From Alloboseaceae bacterium BT-24-1 (GTDB lineage Bacteria; Pseudomonadota; Alphaproteobacteria; Rhizobiales; Beijerinckiaceae): a DNA stretch of 64,000 nucleotides. Position numbers and translations under genes: made by a program. Each line of letters begins with the position of its first letter. Positions within the stretch are counted from its first letter, which is position 1. The notes under the pieces are model-generated. The model was not told where the DNA came from. It was given only the letters and a program-made list of their open reading frames with translations, and searched no databases. This document shows, piece by piece, positions 33,090-40,844 of the stretch. The stretch is from positions 62,001 to 126,000 of the forward strand of contig JAOYTL010000007.1 in the NCBI GenBank assembly GCA_025846845.1, given 5' to 3'.

Positions 33090-34052
33090 ATGACAGTTGT
33101 GAAGCGTATCGGGGTAGCCGCCGGGATCGGCCTTGTGGCTCTCATGGCCGCAGGCGGCGCGCAGGCGCAGACCAAGGTCAATATCGGCATCTCCGGCTGG
33201 ACCGGCTTTGCCCCGCTGGTGCTGGCCAAGGAGGCCGGCATCTTCGCCAAGAACGGCCTCGACGTCTCGATCAAGAAGATCCCGCAGAAGGACCGCCACC
33301 TCGCCATCGCCTCGGGCGACATCCAATGCGCCGCGACCACAGTCGAGACCTGGATCGTCTGGGACGCCGCCGGGATCAAGACCAAGCAGATCTTCCAGCT
33401 GGACAAGAGCTATGGCGCCGACGGCATGGCGGTGCGCAGCGCGACCGGCTCGATCAAGGACCTGAAGGGCAAGACGGTCGCTGCCTCCGCCCCCGGCACC
33501 TCGCCCTATTTCGCCCTGGCCTGGATCCTCAAGGAGAACGGCATGTCGGTGAAGGACGTCAGCGTTGTCAACATGGAGCCCGGCCCGGCGGCGCAGGCCT
33601 TCATCGCCGGCCAGAACGACGCGGCCATGACCTATGAGCCCTATCTCTCAGCCGTGCGCGAGAAGCCGGATGCCGGCAAGATCATCGCCACCACGCTCGA
33701 CTACCCGATGGTGATGGACACCTTCGGCTGCACGCCGAAATTCCTCGGCGAGAACGACGCGGCCGCCGCGGCGCTGACCAAGAGCTATTTCGAGGCGCTC
33801 GCCCTGATCAAGGCCGATCAGGCCAAGGCCTATGGCATCATGGGCGCCGATGTGAAGCAGACCGGCGAGCAGTTCGGCAAGTCGGCCGGCTACCTGCGCT
33901 GGTCGGACGCCGAGGGCAACAAGGCCTTCTTCTCCGGGGAATGGCAGGCCTTCACCAACAAGGCCGCCGACCTTCTGCTCGAGATCGGCCTGATCAAGGC
34001 CAGGCCCGATATCACCACGCTGGTCGACACGAAGTACGTCGCCGGCAAGTGA
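33090..34052 (+). CDS. NitT/TauT-family ABC transporter substrate-binding protein
   Basis: A 320-residue periplasmic binding protein of the nitrate/taurine/thiamin-precursor class. A Sec signal peptide (MTVVKRIGVAAGIGLVALMA, ending GAQAQ near residue 27) precedes NIGISGWTGFAPLVLAKEAGIF, the typical start of the SsuA/TauA/ThiY fold. Length is normal. The ATG at 33090 follows AAGAGG at acceptable distance. It heads an operon with a Mug-type glycosylase gene, a permease and an ATPase. The ligand is unknown: the family takes nitrate, sulfonates, pyrimidine precursors and other small compounds. The HutC-like operator upstream hints at a histidine-derived compound. Confidence 0.88.
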   Translation: MTVVKRIGVAAGIGLVALMAAGGAQAQTKVNIGISGWTGFAPLVLAKEAGIFAKNGLDVSIKKIPQKDRHLAIASGDIQCAATTVETWIVWDAAGIKTKQIFQLDKSYGADGMAVRSATGSIKDLKGKTVAASAPGTSPYFALAWILKENGMSVKDVSVVNMEPGPAAQAFIAGQNDAAMTYEPYLSAVREKPDAGKIIATTLDYPMVMDTFGCTPKFLGENDAAAAALTKSYFEALALIKADQAKAYGIMGADVKQTGEQFGKSAGYLRWSDAEGNKAFFSGEWQAFTNKAADLLLEIGLIKARPDITTLVDTKYVAGK

Positions 34053-34564
34053 CTGATCACGTCCTGCCGGACGTGCTGGGGCCAGGCTTGCGCGTCGTCT
34101 TCTGCGGCACGCAGGCCGGTTCCATCTCGGCCAGGCGGGGCGCCTATTATGCCGGCCCCGGCAACAAGTTCTGGAAGACGCTGTTCGAGACCGGGCTGAT
34201 TCCTGAGCCGCTCGGCCCGGCGGATTTCCTGGAGTTGCCGCGCTACGGCATCGGCTTCACCGATGTCGCCAAGGGGACGTCCGGTCCCGACACGGCGCTG
34301 ATGCGGCACCATGTCGATATCGCCGGTTTTCTGGCCAAGATTCATGAGCACGCTCCGGCGATCGTCGCGTTCAACGGCAAGCGTGCTGCCCAGTCTGTGC
34401 TGGGAGGAGGTAGCGGAAGCAGGCTCGCCTATGGCCTTCAGCCGTCCCTCCTCGTAGGAAGCCGCGTCTTCATCCTGCCCTCTACCTCCGGAGCGGCATC
34501 CGGCTACTGGTCCATCGAGCCCTGGCGCGAACTCGCCGCTCTTGTGAAGGAAACAAGTTTCTGA
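34049..34564 (+). CDS. Mug/TDG-type G/U mismatch-specific DNA glycosylase
   Basis: A 171-residue uracil-DNA-glycosylase-superfamily protein of the Mug group. Motif 1 is FCGTQAGSISARRG, so the usual catalytic Asn of GINPG is replaced by Gln22; variants with GTAAG are known in bacteria and are grouped near Mug. YYAGPGNKFWKTL, YGIGFTDVAKGTS and the DNA-insertion motif LPSTSGAASGYW follow in order. It would remove uracil or other damaged bases from mismatches. The GTG at 34049 overlaps the binding-protein stop (GTGA), and the stop precedes the permease by 2 bases, so it is wedged tightly in a transporter operon, which is functionally odd. Confidence 0.82.
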   Translation: MTDHVLPDVLGPGLRVVFCGTQAGSISARRGAYYAGPGNKFWKTLFETGLIPEPLGPADFLELPRYGIGFTDVAKGTSGPDTALMRHHVDIAGFLAKIHEHAPAIVAFNGKRAAQSVLGGGSGSRLAYGLQPSLLVGSRVFILPSTSGAASGYWSIEPWRELAALVKETSF

Positions 34565-34566
34565 CG

Positions 34567-35340
34567 ATGAAACCACTTCAGCCGGTCTCCGCCAGCGCCC
34601 GCGTCGGCTACGGCATCGCCTTCTTCGCGCTCTTCGTCGCCGTCTGGTCCGTCGCGACCTTCGGCGGCTATGTGCAGAAGCTCTTCCTCGCCGATCCCCT
34701 GACCATGGTCGCCGAGGGCTGGAACCTGCTCGTCAATCACGGCTTCCTGTTCGACATCGGCATGACGATCTGGCGGGTGCTGGGCGGCTTCGTCCTGGCC
34801 GTGGTCCTGGCGCTGCCGTTCGGCATCCTGATGGGCGCCTACAAGGCGGTCGAGGCTTTCCTCGAGCCCTTCGTCTCCTTCGCGCGTTATCTGCCGGCCT
34901 CGGCCTTCATCCCGCTGCTGATCCTCTGGGCCGGCATCGGCGAGACGCAGAAGCTGCTCGTCATCTTCATCGGCTCGTTCTTCCAGCTCGTCCTGATGAT
35001 CGCTGTCGCCGTCGGCGGCATCCGGCGCGATCTCGTCGATGCCGCCTATACGCTGGGTGCGAGCGATCCTTCCGTGGTGCGCCGTGTGCTATTGCCCAAT
35101 GCCGCGCCGGAGATCGCCGAGATCTTCCGCCTCGTGCTCGGTTGGGCATGGACCTATGTCATCGTGGCCGAGCTCATCGGCTCGTCCTCCGGCATCGGCC
35201 ATATGATCACCGACAGCCAGGCGCTGCTCAACACCGGGCAGATCATCTTCGGCATCATCGTCATCGGCCTGATCGGCCTGATCTCGGATTTCCTCTTCAA
35301 GGCGGTCAACCAGCGCCTGTTTCCGTGGGCGCAGGCATGA
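34567..35340 (+). CDS. NitT/TauT-family ABC transporter permease
   Basis: A 257-residue inner-membrane protein with six predicted helices of the BPD permease fold, for example at about residues 15-33, 63-84 and 120-145. The cytoplasmic EAA loop is the segment DAAYTLGASDPSVVRRVLLP, which docks with the ATPase. It pairs as a homodimer with two copies of the ATPase encoded next. The ATG at 34567 follows the glycosylase stop by two bases, and its own stop overlaps the ATPase start by ATGA. Length matches SsuC/TauC proteins. Confidence 0.93.
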   Translation: MKPLQPVSASARVGYGIAFFALFVAVWSVATFGGYVQKLFLADPLTMVAEGWNLLVNHGFLFDIGMTIWRVLGGFVLAVVLALPFGILMGAYKAVEAFLEPFVSFARYLPASAFIPLLILWAGIGETQKLLVIFIGSFFQLVLMIAVAVGGIRRDLVDAAYTLGASDPSVVRRVLLPNAAPEIAEIFRLVLGWAWTYVIVAELIGSSSGIGHMITDSQALLNTGQIIFGIIVIGLIGLISDFLFKAVNQRLFPWAQA

Positions 35341-36122
35341 GCAAGCTCCTGATCGACCAGGTCGGCAAGGTCTTCCCAGCGCGCGGCAAGGGCCAGCCGA
35401 CACGCGCGCTGATGCCGACCTCGCTCACCGTCGCCGACAACGACTTCATCACCATCCTCGGCCCGTCCGGCTGCGGGAAGTCGACGCTGCTGCGCATCAT
35501 CGGCGGGCTGGAGACGGCGAGCGAGGGCAAGATCCTGCTCGATGGCGCCCCCGTCACCGGGCCGGGCGCCGACCGTGGCTTCGTCTTCCAGAGCTATACG
35601 CTCTTCCCCTGGCTGAATGTCGCCCAGAACATTGCCTTCGGCCTGCGCGAGAAGGGCGTGCCGGAACGCGAGCGGCTCGATATTGCCCGCAAATGGGCCG
35701 AGCGTGTCGGGCTCGCCGGCTTCGTCGACCATTTCCCCAAGCAGCTCTCCGGCGGCATGCAGCAGCGCACCGCGATCGCCCGTGCGCTCGCCAACGATCC
35801 CAAGATCCTGCTGCTCGACGAGCCTTTCGGGGCGCTCGACAACCAGACCCGCGCACTGATGCAGGAAATGCTGCTCAGCATCTGGGAGCGCGAGCAGAAG
35901 ACCGTGCTCTTCGTCACCCATGACATCGAGGAGGCAATCTTCGTCGGCTCGCGCGTCGTGGTGATGAGCGCCAGGCCCGGCCGGATCAAGGCCGACATCG
36001 CGGTCGAGTTGCCGCATCCCAGGCCCTACACGATCAAGACCTCGCCAGAGTTCGTCGCCCTGAAGGAGCGCCTGGTCGAGGAGATCCGCGTCGAAGCCGT
36101 GCTGGCGGCCGAGGGGCACTGA
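35337..36122 (+). CDS. NitT/TauT-family ABC transporter ATP-binding protein
   Basis: A 261-residue ABC ATPase. Walker A GPSGCGKST, the Q-loop FVFQSYTLFPW (the aromatic-rich pattern typical of SsuB/TauB), signature LSGGMQQR, Walker B ILLLDEPFGALD and the H-loop THDIEEA are all intact. It energises uptake of the unknown ligand of the upstream binding protein. The start overlaps the permease stop (ATGA). The following gene is on the other strand and ends 10 bases away, so this closes the four-gene operon. Confidence 0.93.
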   Translation: MSKLLIDQVGKVFPARGKGQPTRALMPTSLTVADNDFITILGPSGCGKSTLLRIIGGLETASEGKILLDGAPVTGPGADRGFVFQSYTLFPWLNVAQNIAFGLREKGVPERERLDIARKWAERVGLAGFVDHFPKQLSGGMQQRTAIARALANDPKILLLDEPFGALDNQTRALMQEMLLSIWEREQKTVLFVTHDIEEAIFVGSRVVVMSARPGRIKADIAVELPHPRPYTIKTSPEFVALKERLVEEIRVEAVLAAEGH

Positions 36123-36131
36123 TCCTGGAGC

Positions 36132-36464
36132 TTAATGTGCTTCCGGCAGGTCGAGGTGCTGCTCGACCCGGCGCAGGCGGGCTTCAAGCTCGCTTATCAG
36201 CACGCCGTGGCCGATGACCGAGGTGTGGTATTCCACCACAGCTCGGCGAAGCCCGACGATGCGGTCGCCCAATTCCTTGCGTAGGCCGATCGTGTCCGAC
36301 GCGATATCGGCCCTGAGCGAATTGAAGTCGGCCTTCAGATCGCCGAATTGCGATTGCATGGCCGCGATGTCGCCCTTCACGGCCACGATATCGTCCTTCG
36401 TGGCCATGTCGGCGCGCATCTCGCGCAACATCTGCAGGATCAGGCTTTCCGGTTCGGTGCTCAT
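36132..36464 (-). CDS. Small predicted coiled-coil protein
   Basis: A 110-residue, probably cytoplasmic protein without a signal peptide or membrane span. From residue 8 to about 100 it is nearly all helical with repeated hydrophobic positions and paired D/K/R residues (MATKDDIVAVKGDIAAMQS, then DLKADFNSLRADI), a pattern of approximate 7- or 11-residue spacing expected of a coiled coil. I do not recognise a characterised family. The ATG at 36464 is chosen because upstream sequence in frame is regulatory; the ribosome-binding site is weak. It ends 10 bases from the ABC ATPase gene and diverges from the GntR regulator. Confidence 0.68.
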   Translation of the reverse strand: MSTEPESLILQMLREMRADMATKDDIVAVKGDIAAMQSQFGDLKADFNSLRADIASDTIGLRKELGDRIVGLRRAVVEYHTSVIGHGVLISELEARLRRVEQHLDLPEAH

Positions 36465-36494
36465 ATGGGTTCCGGACAGGGCGGTGTGGCGACG

Positions 36495-36574
36495 AATTGT
36501 ACCCTGCTCGCCCATCATACCGCAATTGTACCCGTATCCCGCAAATGCGCCGGTTGACACCAGACCGGTATGGT
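36495..36574. promoter_or_regulatory. Regulatory region with candidate operators for the FadR-type regulator
   Basis: TTGACA at 36554-36559 is a good -35 element pointing toward the regulator gene. ACCAGACCGGTATGGT (36559-36574) is a 16-base palindrome with one mismatched pair and lies directly behind it, as an operator would. Two direct copies of AATTGTACCC occur at 36495-36504 and 36524-36533, 29 bases apart. The motifs are visible; their protein partners are inferred. Confidence 0.5.
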
Positions 36575-36662
36575 GGTTCCTTCCCTGCCGAAATTGGCCT
36601 GACCACATGGCCAAATTGCTGCCGCATAAAACGGGCGGCACAGGGAAGGGTCCGGGGAGCCG

Positions 36663-37415
36663 ATGCCGCTCGCAGTCGTCGAGTCGCCGCGCCTTTATCG
36701 GCAGATCGCCGATCAATTGCGCCATCTCATCGACCAGCATGAATTCCCGGTCGGCAGCCGCCTGCCGCCCGAACGCGAGCTCGCGGAAAAGCTCGGCGTC
36801 TCCCGCCCCTCGGTACGCGAGGCCCTGATCGCGCTCGAGGTCGAGGGCCGCGTCCGTATCCGCATGGGCTCGGGCGTCTATGTCGTCGATCCCGCCCAGG
36901 CTGCGGCGCAGCACGCCGGGGCCGGCTTTCCCGCCGAAGGACCGTTCGAGGTGCTCGCGGCGCGCAGGCTGATCGAGGGCGCGGTTGCGGCCGAAGCCGC
37001 AATGCAGGCGACACCCGCGCAATTGGCCGGGCTCGCGGGCATCCTCGACCAGATGGAACAGCCGGGCCTGCCGCCCGAGCGGCTGATCGCACTCGACCGC
37101 GCCTTCCATGTCGAGATCGCCGCGATGCTCGGCAACACCGTGCTGGTGCGCTGCGTCGGCGAGCTCTTCGACCAGCGCATGAGCCCGTATTTCCGCCAGC
37201 TCGCGCAATATTTCGAGAACGAGCAGTCATGGCGCGCCGCGGCCATCGAGCACCGCGCCATCCATACGGCGCTCGCGCGCGGCGACAGCGAGGCGGCACG
37301 CGCAGCGATGCAAGCTCATCTCCAGGCCTCGCAGGAGCGCTTTTCGCAGAGCTTCGGCGATGTCGACATCAAGCGGGCAGGCGAGCGTCAACGCCGACCC
37401 GGCCCGATCAAATGA
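36663..37415 (+). CDS. GntR-family (FadR/FCD type) transcriptional regulator
   Basis: A 250-residue DNA-binding protein. The N-terminal winged helix (residues 8-78, with RLPPERELAEKLGVSRPSVREAL) is GntR-type and the C-terminal part (about 95-235) is the all-helical FCD domain that binds carboxylic acids through metal-coordinating His and Asp (for example LDRAFHVEIA and the EHRAIHTAL segment). It lies 40 bases before a TRAP transporter operon on the same strand and most likely controls it in response to the transported acid. GGGGAGCCG precedes the ATG. The palindrome at 36559-36574 is a likely autoregulatory site. Confidence 0.9.
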   Translation: MPLAVVESPRLYRQIADQLRHLIDQHEFPVGSRLPPERELAEKLGVSRPSVREALIALEVEGRVRIRMGSGVYVVDPAQAAAQHAGAGFPAEGPFEVLAARRLIEGAVAAEAAMQATPAQLAGLAGILDQMEQPGLPPERLIALDRAFHVEIAAMLGNTVLVRCVGELFDQRMSPYFRQLAQYFENEQSWRAAAIEHRAIHTALARGDSEAARAAMQAHLQASQERFSQSFGDVDIKRAGERQRRPGPIK

Positions 37416-37455
37416 CGCAAGGCCAATCGCATCAGAACCCTTGGGAGGACATGAG

Positions 37456-38427
37456 ATGAAATTGCACTACGCTCTTGCCGCGCTCGCCGCCGGCGCTCTT
37501 TTCGCCGGCGCGCCGGCGCAGGCCCAGACCAAGCTGAAATGGGCCCATGTCTACGAGACCTCCGAGCCGTTCCACACCGAGTCGGTCTGGGCCGCCGAGG
37601 AGATCAAGAAGCGCTCCAACGGCAAATACGAGATCACGGTCTATCCGGCTTCGCAGCTCGGCAAGGAGACCGACATCAACCAGGGCCTGACGCTGGGGAC
37701 GGTCGACATGATCATCTCCGGCTCGAGCTTCGCCGCCCGCGCCTATCCGCCGATCGGCGTGACCTACTACCCCTTCATCTTCCGCGGCCCCGACCATCTG
37801 CTCGCCTATGTGAAGAGCGACGTCTTCAAGGAGATGGCCAAGGGCTATGAGGAGAAGAGCGGCCACCAGATCCTGGCCGTGACCTATTACGGCACGCGCC
37901 ACACCACCTCGAACAAGCCGATCAAGACCTGCGCCGACATGAAGGGCCTGAAGATCCGCGTGCCCGACGTGCCGGCTTATCTCGCCATGCCGCGCGCCTG
38001 CGGCGCCAACACCACGCCGATCGCCTTCGCCGAGGTCTATCTCGCTTTGCAGAACGGCACCGTCGAGGCGCAGGAGAACCCGCTCAACACCATCGACGCC
38101 AAGAAGTTCTACGAGGTCCAGAAGCACATCGTGCTGACCGGCCATATCGTCGACCATCTCAACACGGTCGTCTCGAAGCAGCTCTGGGCCAAGCTCTCGG
38201 CCGAGGACAAGAAGATCTTCACCGACGTCGCCCAGGAGGCGGCGACGCGCGCCACCAAGAAGATCCAGGGCGATGAGGTGAAGCTGGTCCAGGTCTTCAA
38301 GGACAAGGGCCTCTCGGTCACCGAGATCGACAAGGCCGACTTCCTCGCCGCCGTGGAGAAGAATGTGAGCTTCGAGCAGTACGGCTATCGCAAGGCCGAC
38401 TGGGAGCGGATCCAGGCGATCAAGTGA
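37456..38427 (+). CDS. TRAP transporter substrate-binding protein (DctP type)
   Basis: A 323-residue periplasmic binding protein. A Sec signal peptide (MKLHYALAALAAGALFAG, ending PAQAQ near residue 24) precedes a DctP/SiaP-type domain. The conserved Arg that clamps the ligand carboxylate is likely in GLKIRVPDVP (near residue 177), followed by the FAEVYLALQNGTVEAQENP block that marks the family. It would deliver an organic acid to the DctQM permease encoded downstream. The ATG at 37456 has GGAGG 8 bases upstream. The 193-base gap to DctQ is largely an interspersed repeat. Ligand unknown. Confidence 0.93.
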   Translation: MKLHYALAALAAGALFAGAPAQAQTKLKWAHVYETSEPFHTESVWAAEEIKKRSNGKYEITVYPASQLGKETDINQGLTLGTVDMIISGSSFAARAYPPIGVTYYPFIFRGPDHLLAYVKSDVFKEMAKGYEEKSGHQILAVTYYGTRHTTSNKPIKTCADMKGLKIRVPDVPAYLAMPRACGANTTPIAFAEVYLALQNGTVEAQENPLNTIDAKKFYEVQKHIVLTGHIVDHLNTVVSKQLWAKLSAEDKKIFTDVAQEAATRATKKIQGDEVKLVQVFKDKGLSVTEIDKADFLAAVEKNVSFEQYGYRKADWERIQAIK

Positions 38428-38491
38428 GCTGATCCGTCCTTCCGGAGCGGGCCGCAGGCCCGCTCCGGAACCGATGCACGTCGCCCTTTCC

Positions 38492-38590
38492 CGTCATGGT
38501 CGGGCTTGTCCCGACCATCCACGTCTTTGCATCGCTGACCAGGCGCGGTGTTCAAGACGTGGATGCTCGCCACAAGGGCGAGCATGACGG
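38492..38590. repeat. Interspersed double-hairpin repeat inside a TRAP operon
   Basis: Two hairpins, ATGGTCGGG-CTTGT-CCCGACCAT and ATGCTCG-CCACAAGGG-CGAGCAT, flank a GTGTTCAAGACGTGG link. The element is almost identical to 26931-27024 and is an inverted copy of 53255-53349. It sits between the DctP and DctQ genes and may limit read-through or stabilise the binding-protein mRNA. Confidence 0.82.
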
Positions 38591-38620
38591 CTGGAGCGAT
38601 GCCGAAGCGAAGAGCGAGCC

Positions 38621-39199
38621 ATGACCACGACGCCGGAAGTCCATACCCAGGTCACCAGCGAGGAGATCGCCCACGTCTTCGACGAGGCGCCGCCGCCGGC
38701 CGATCTCTCCGGCTACGGCCTCGAGGACTGGGTGACGCTCGCCGCCTTCTGGCTGATGGTCGCATGCGTCGTGGCGCAGTTCTTCACCCGCTATGTCCTC
38801 AACGACAGCTTCGCCTGGACCGAGGAGATCGCGATCTACGCATTGATCGTCGTGGTCTTCCTGGGATCCTCGCTCTGCGTGCGCGCCTCGCGCCACATCC
38901 AGGTCGACTTCCTCTACCGCTATCTGTCGCATGGCGCCGGTCGGGCGCTTTCCACCTTCGTCGACATCGTGCGCATCGGCTTCTTCGCCTACGGCACGGT
39001 GCTGACGCATCGCTATGCCGAGCTCATCCCGGACGAGATGATGACGACGATCCAGTTCCCGAAATCGATCGTGTTCTATGCGGTCGTCATCGCCTTCGCC
39101 CTGATGACGCTGCGTTCGATCCAGGTCGCCTGGCAGAACTGGCGCCGCGGCTATTCGGTGCTGGAGCGTCCCTCGGCCTTCGACGGCTCGGAGGCCTGA
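38621..39199 (+). CDS. TRAP transporter small permease (DctQ type)
   Basis: A 192-residue inner-membrane protein with four predicted helices (about residues 35-57, 65-85, 105-128 and 145-168), the DctQ fold. The conserved segment RYVLNDSFAWTEEIAIYALI, with Arg-Tyr and Trp-x-Glu-Glu, is typical of the family. It forms the small subunit of a sodium-driven TRAP transporter with the DctM protein encoded three bases downstream. The ATG follows GAGCGAGCC. The N-terminal 33 residues are an unusually long soluble extension for the family. Confidence 0.92.
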   Translation: MTTTPEVHTQVTSEEIAHVFDEAPPPADLSGYGLEDWVTLAAFWLMVACVVAQFFTRYVLNDSFAWTEEIAIYALIVVVFLGSSLCVRASRHIQVDFLYRYLSHGAGRALSTFVDIVRIGFFAYGTVLTHRYAELIPDEMMTTIQFPKSIVFYAVVIAFALMTLRSIQVAWQNWRRGYSVLERPSAFDGSEA

Positions 39200-39202
39200 C
39201 CC

Positions 39203-40609
39203 ATGCTGATCCTGCTCGGAAGCTTCCTTTGCCTGATGGTGCTCGGCGTTCCCGTCGCCATCTCGATGGCCGTCGCCTCGCTCGCCTTCATCCTCGTCTC
39301 CGGCACGGTGCCGGACGTGATCCTGGCCCAGCGCATGATCGCCGGCGTCGAGAGCTTCCCGCTGCTGGCGGTGCCGTTCTTCATCCTCGCCGGCAACCTG
39401 ATGAACATCGCCGGCGTCACCGGCCGCATCTATGCCTTCGCCGTCGCCCTCGTCGGCTGGATGCGCGGCGGCCTCGCCCAGGTCAACATCATCGGCTCGG
39501 TGATCTTCTCCGGCATGTCGGGCACCGCGATCGCGGACGCCGCCGGCATCGGCACCATCGAGATCAAGGCGATGAAGGACCACGGCTACTCGGCCGAGGT
39601 CGCCGTCGGCGTCACTGCCGCGTCCGCCACGCTCGGGCCGATCATCCCGCCATCCCTGCCCTTCGTCATCTACGGCATGATGTCGAACACCTCGATCGGC
39701 GCGCTCTTCCTCGGCGGCGTCATCCCCGGCGTGCTGATGACGCTGTTCATGATGGCGACGGTCGCGATCTTCGCCCGCATCTACAAATGGGGCTCGGACA
39801 CGGCATTCTCGCTGCGCGATCTCGGCTCGGCCGGCGTCGAGGTACTGGTCGTGATGGGCTTCCCGGTCCTGGCCTATGGGCTGGTCTTCGCCGGGCTCGA
39901 CCCCAACCTCGCCATCGGCATCGCGCTCGCCGTGCTGCTGGCCATGGACTATTATTTCGACTTCTCGGCGGTGATGGCGCTGATGACGCCGGTCATCCTG
40001 ATCGGCGGCATGACCATGGGCTGGTTCACGCCGACCGAGGCCGCCGCCGCAGCGGTGATCTGGTCGCTCTTCCTCGGCCTCGTGCGCTACCGCTCGATGA
40101 CGATGCGCAGCCTGACCAAGGCGACCTTCGACACGATCGAGACCACCGCCTCGGTGCTGTTCATCGTCACGGCCGCCTCGATCTTCGCCTGGCTGCTGAC
40201 AGTGTCGCAGACGGCCCAGCTGCTCTCCGACCTGATCCTCGGCTTCACCCAGAACAAGTGGGTGTTCCTGATCCTGGTCAACCTGCTGCTGCTCTTCATC
40301 GGCTGCTTCCTCGACACCATCGCGGCGATCACCATCGTCGTGCCGATCCTGCTGCCGATCGCACTCAAGCTCGGCGTCGATCCGATCCATTTCGGCCTGA
40401 TCCTGACGCTGAACCTGATGATCGGCCTGCTGCATCCGCCGCTCGGCATGGTGCTGTTCGTGCTCTCGCGCGTCGCCAAGCTTTCGGTCGAGCGCACCAC
40501 CATGGCGATCCTGCCCTGGCTGATCCCGCTCTTTGCGGCGCTGTTCGCGATCACCTTCATCCCCGAGCTGACGCTCTGGCTGCCGCGCACCATGGGCATG
40601 ATCAGATAG
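39203..40609 (+). CDS. TRAP transporter large permease (DctM type)
   Basis: A 468-residue inner-membrane transporter, about twelve helices in two inverted halves, which moves the substrate with sodium. Family blocks are visible: SFPLLAVPFFILAGNLMN, GGLAQVNIIGSVIFSGMSGTA, GPIIPPSLPFVIYG in the first half, and the corresponding GCFLDTIAAITIVVPIL and TLNLMIGLLHPPLGMVLF in the second. Length is slightly above the usual 425-440 residues. It completes the three-gene TRAP operon; a strong hairpin follows at 40638-40682. Substrate unknown; probably a carboxylate sensed by the upstream FadR-type regulator. Confidence 0.94.
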   Translation: MLILLGSFLCLMVLGVPVAISMAVASLAFILVSGTVPDVILAQRMIAGVESFPLLAVPFFILAGNLMNIAGVTGRIYAFAVALVGWMRGGLAQVNIIGSVIFSGMSGTAIADAAGIGTIEIKAMKDHGYSAEVAVGVTAASATLGPIIPPSLPFVIYGMMSNTSIGALFLGGVIPGVLMTLFMMATVAIFARIYKWGSDTAFSLRDLGSAGVEVLVVMGFPVLAYGLVFAGLDPNLAIGIALAVLLAMDYYFDFSAVMALMTPVILIGGMTMGWFTPTEAAAAAVIWSLFLGLVRYRSMTMRSLTKATFDTIETTASVLFIVTAASIFAWLLTVSQTAQLLSDLILGFTQNKWVFLILVNLLLLFIGCFLDTIAAITIVVPILLPIALKLGVDPIHFGLILTLNLMIGLLHPPLGMVLFVLSRVAKLSVERTTMAILPWLIPLFAALFAITFIPELTLWLPRTMGMIR

Positions 40610-40637
40610 GGCGCGCTGGAGCATGCTGAAACGAAGA

Positions 40638-40682
40638 GCAAGATCGCCACTTTGCGTCGGGCAGGACGCATGGCGATCTTGC
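40638..40682. terminator. Long hairpin after the TRAP operon
   Basis: GCAAGATCGCCA at 40638-40649 pairs perfectly with TGGCGATCTTGC at 40671-40682, and inside it TGCGTC pairs with GACGCA around GGGCAG, with a three-base bulge. It lies 28 bases past the DctM stop. There is no U-tract, so it is either a factor-assisted terminator or an RNA-stabilising element. A second small hairpin, CTGTCAG-GGGA-CTGACAG, is at 40719-40736. Confidence 0.6.
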
Positions 40683-40844
40683 GGCGGACTGGCGAGAACG
40701 GCTCGCCACCCCCATTTTCTGTCAGGGGACTGACAGCTGCGGCATGCGGCAGGCGGGGATCAGCTTTGCGCAGAACCCACTGTTACGCTGCTGCAGGTAA
40801 TTGCCATCTTTGATGGCGAAGGGGCACTGCCGCGAGGTGGAGCC

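Noticed and set aside
38548..40629. Overlapping 690-codon frames on both strands across the TRAP permease genes
   Set aside because: Both are His/Arg/Asp-rich shadow translations; the DctQ and DctM frames contain proper membrane helices and family motifs.
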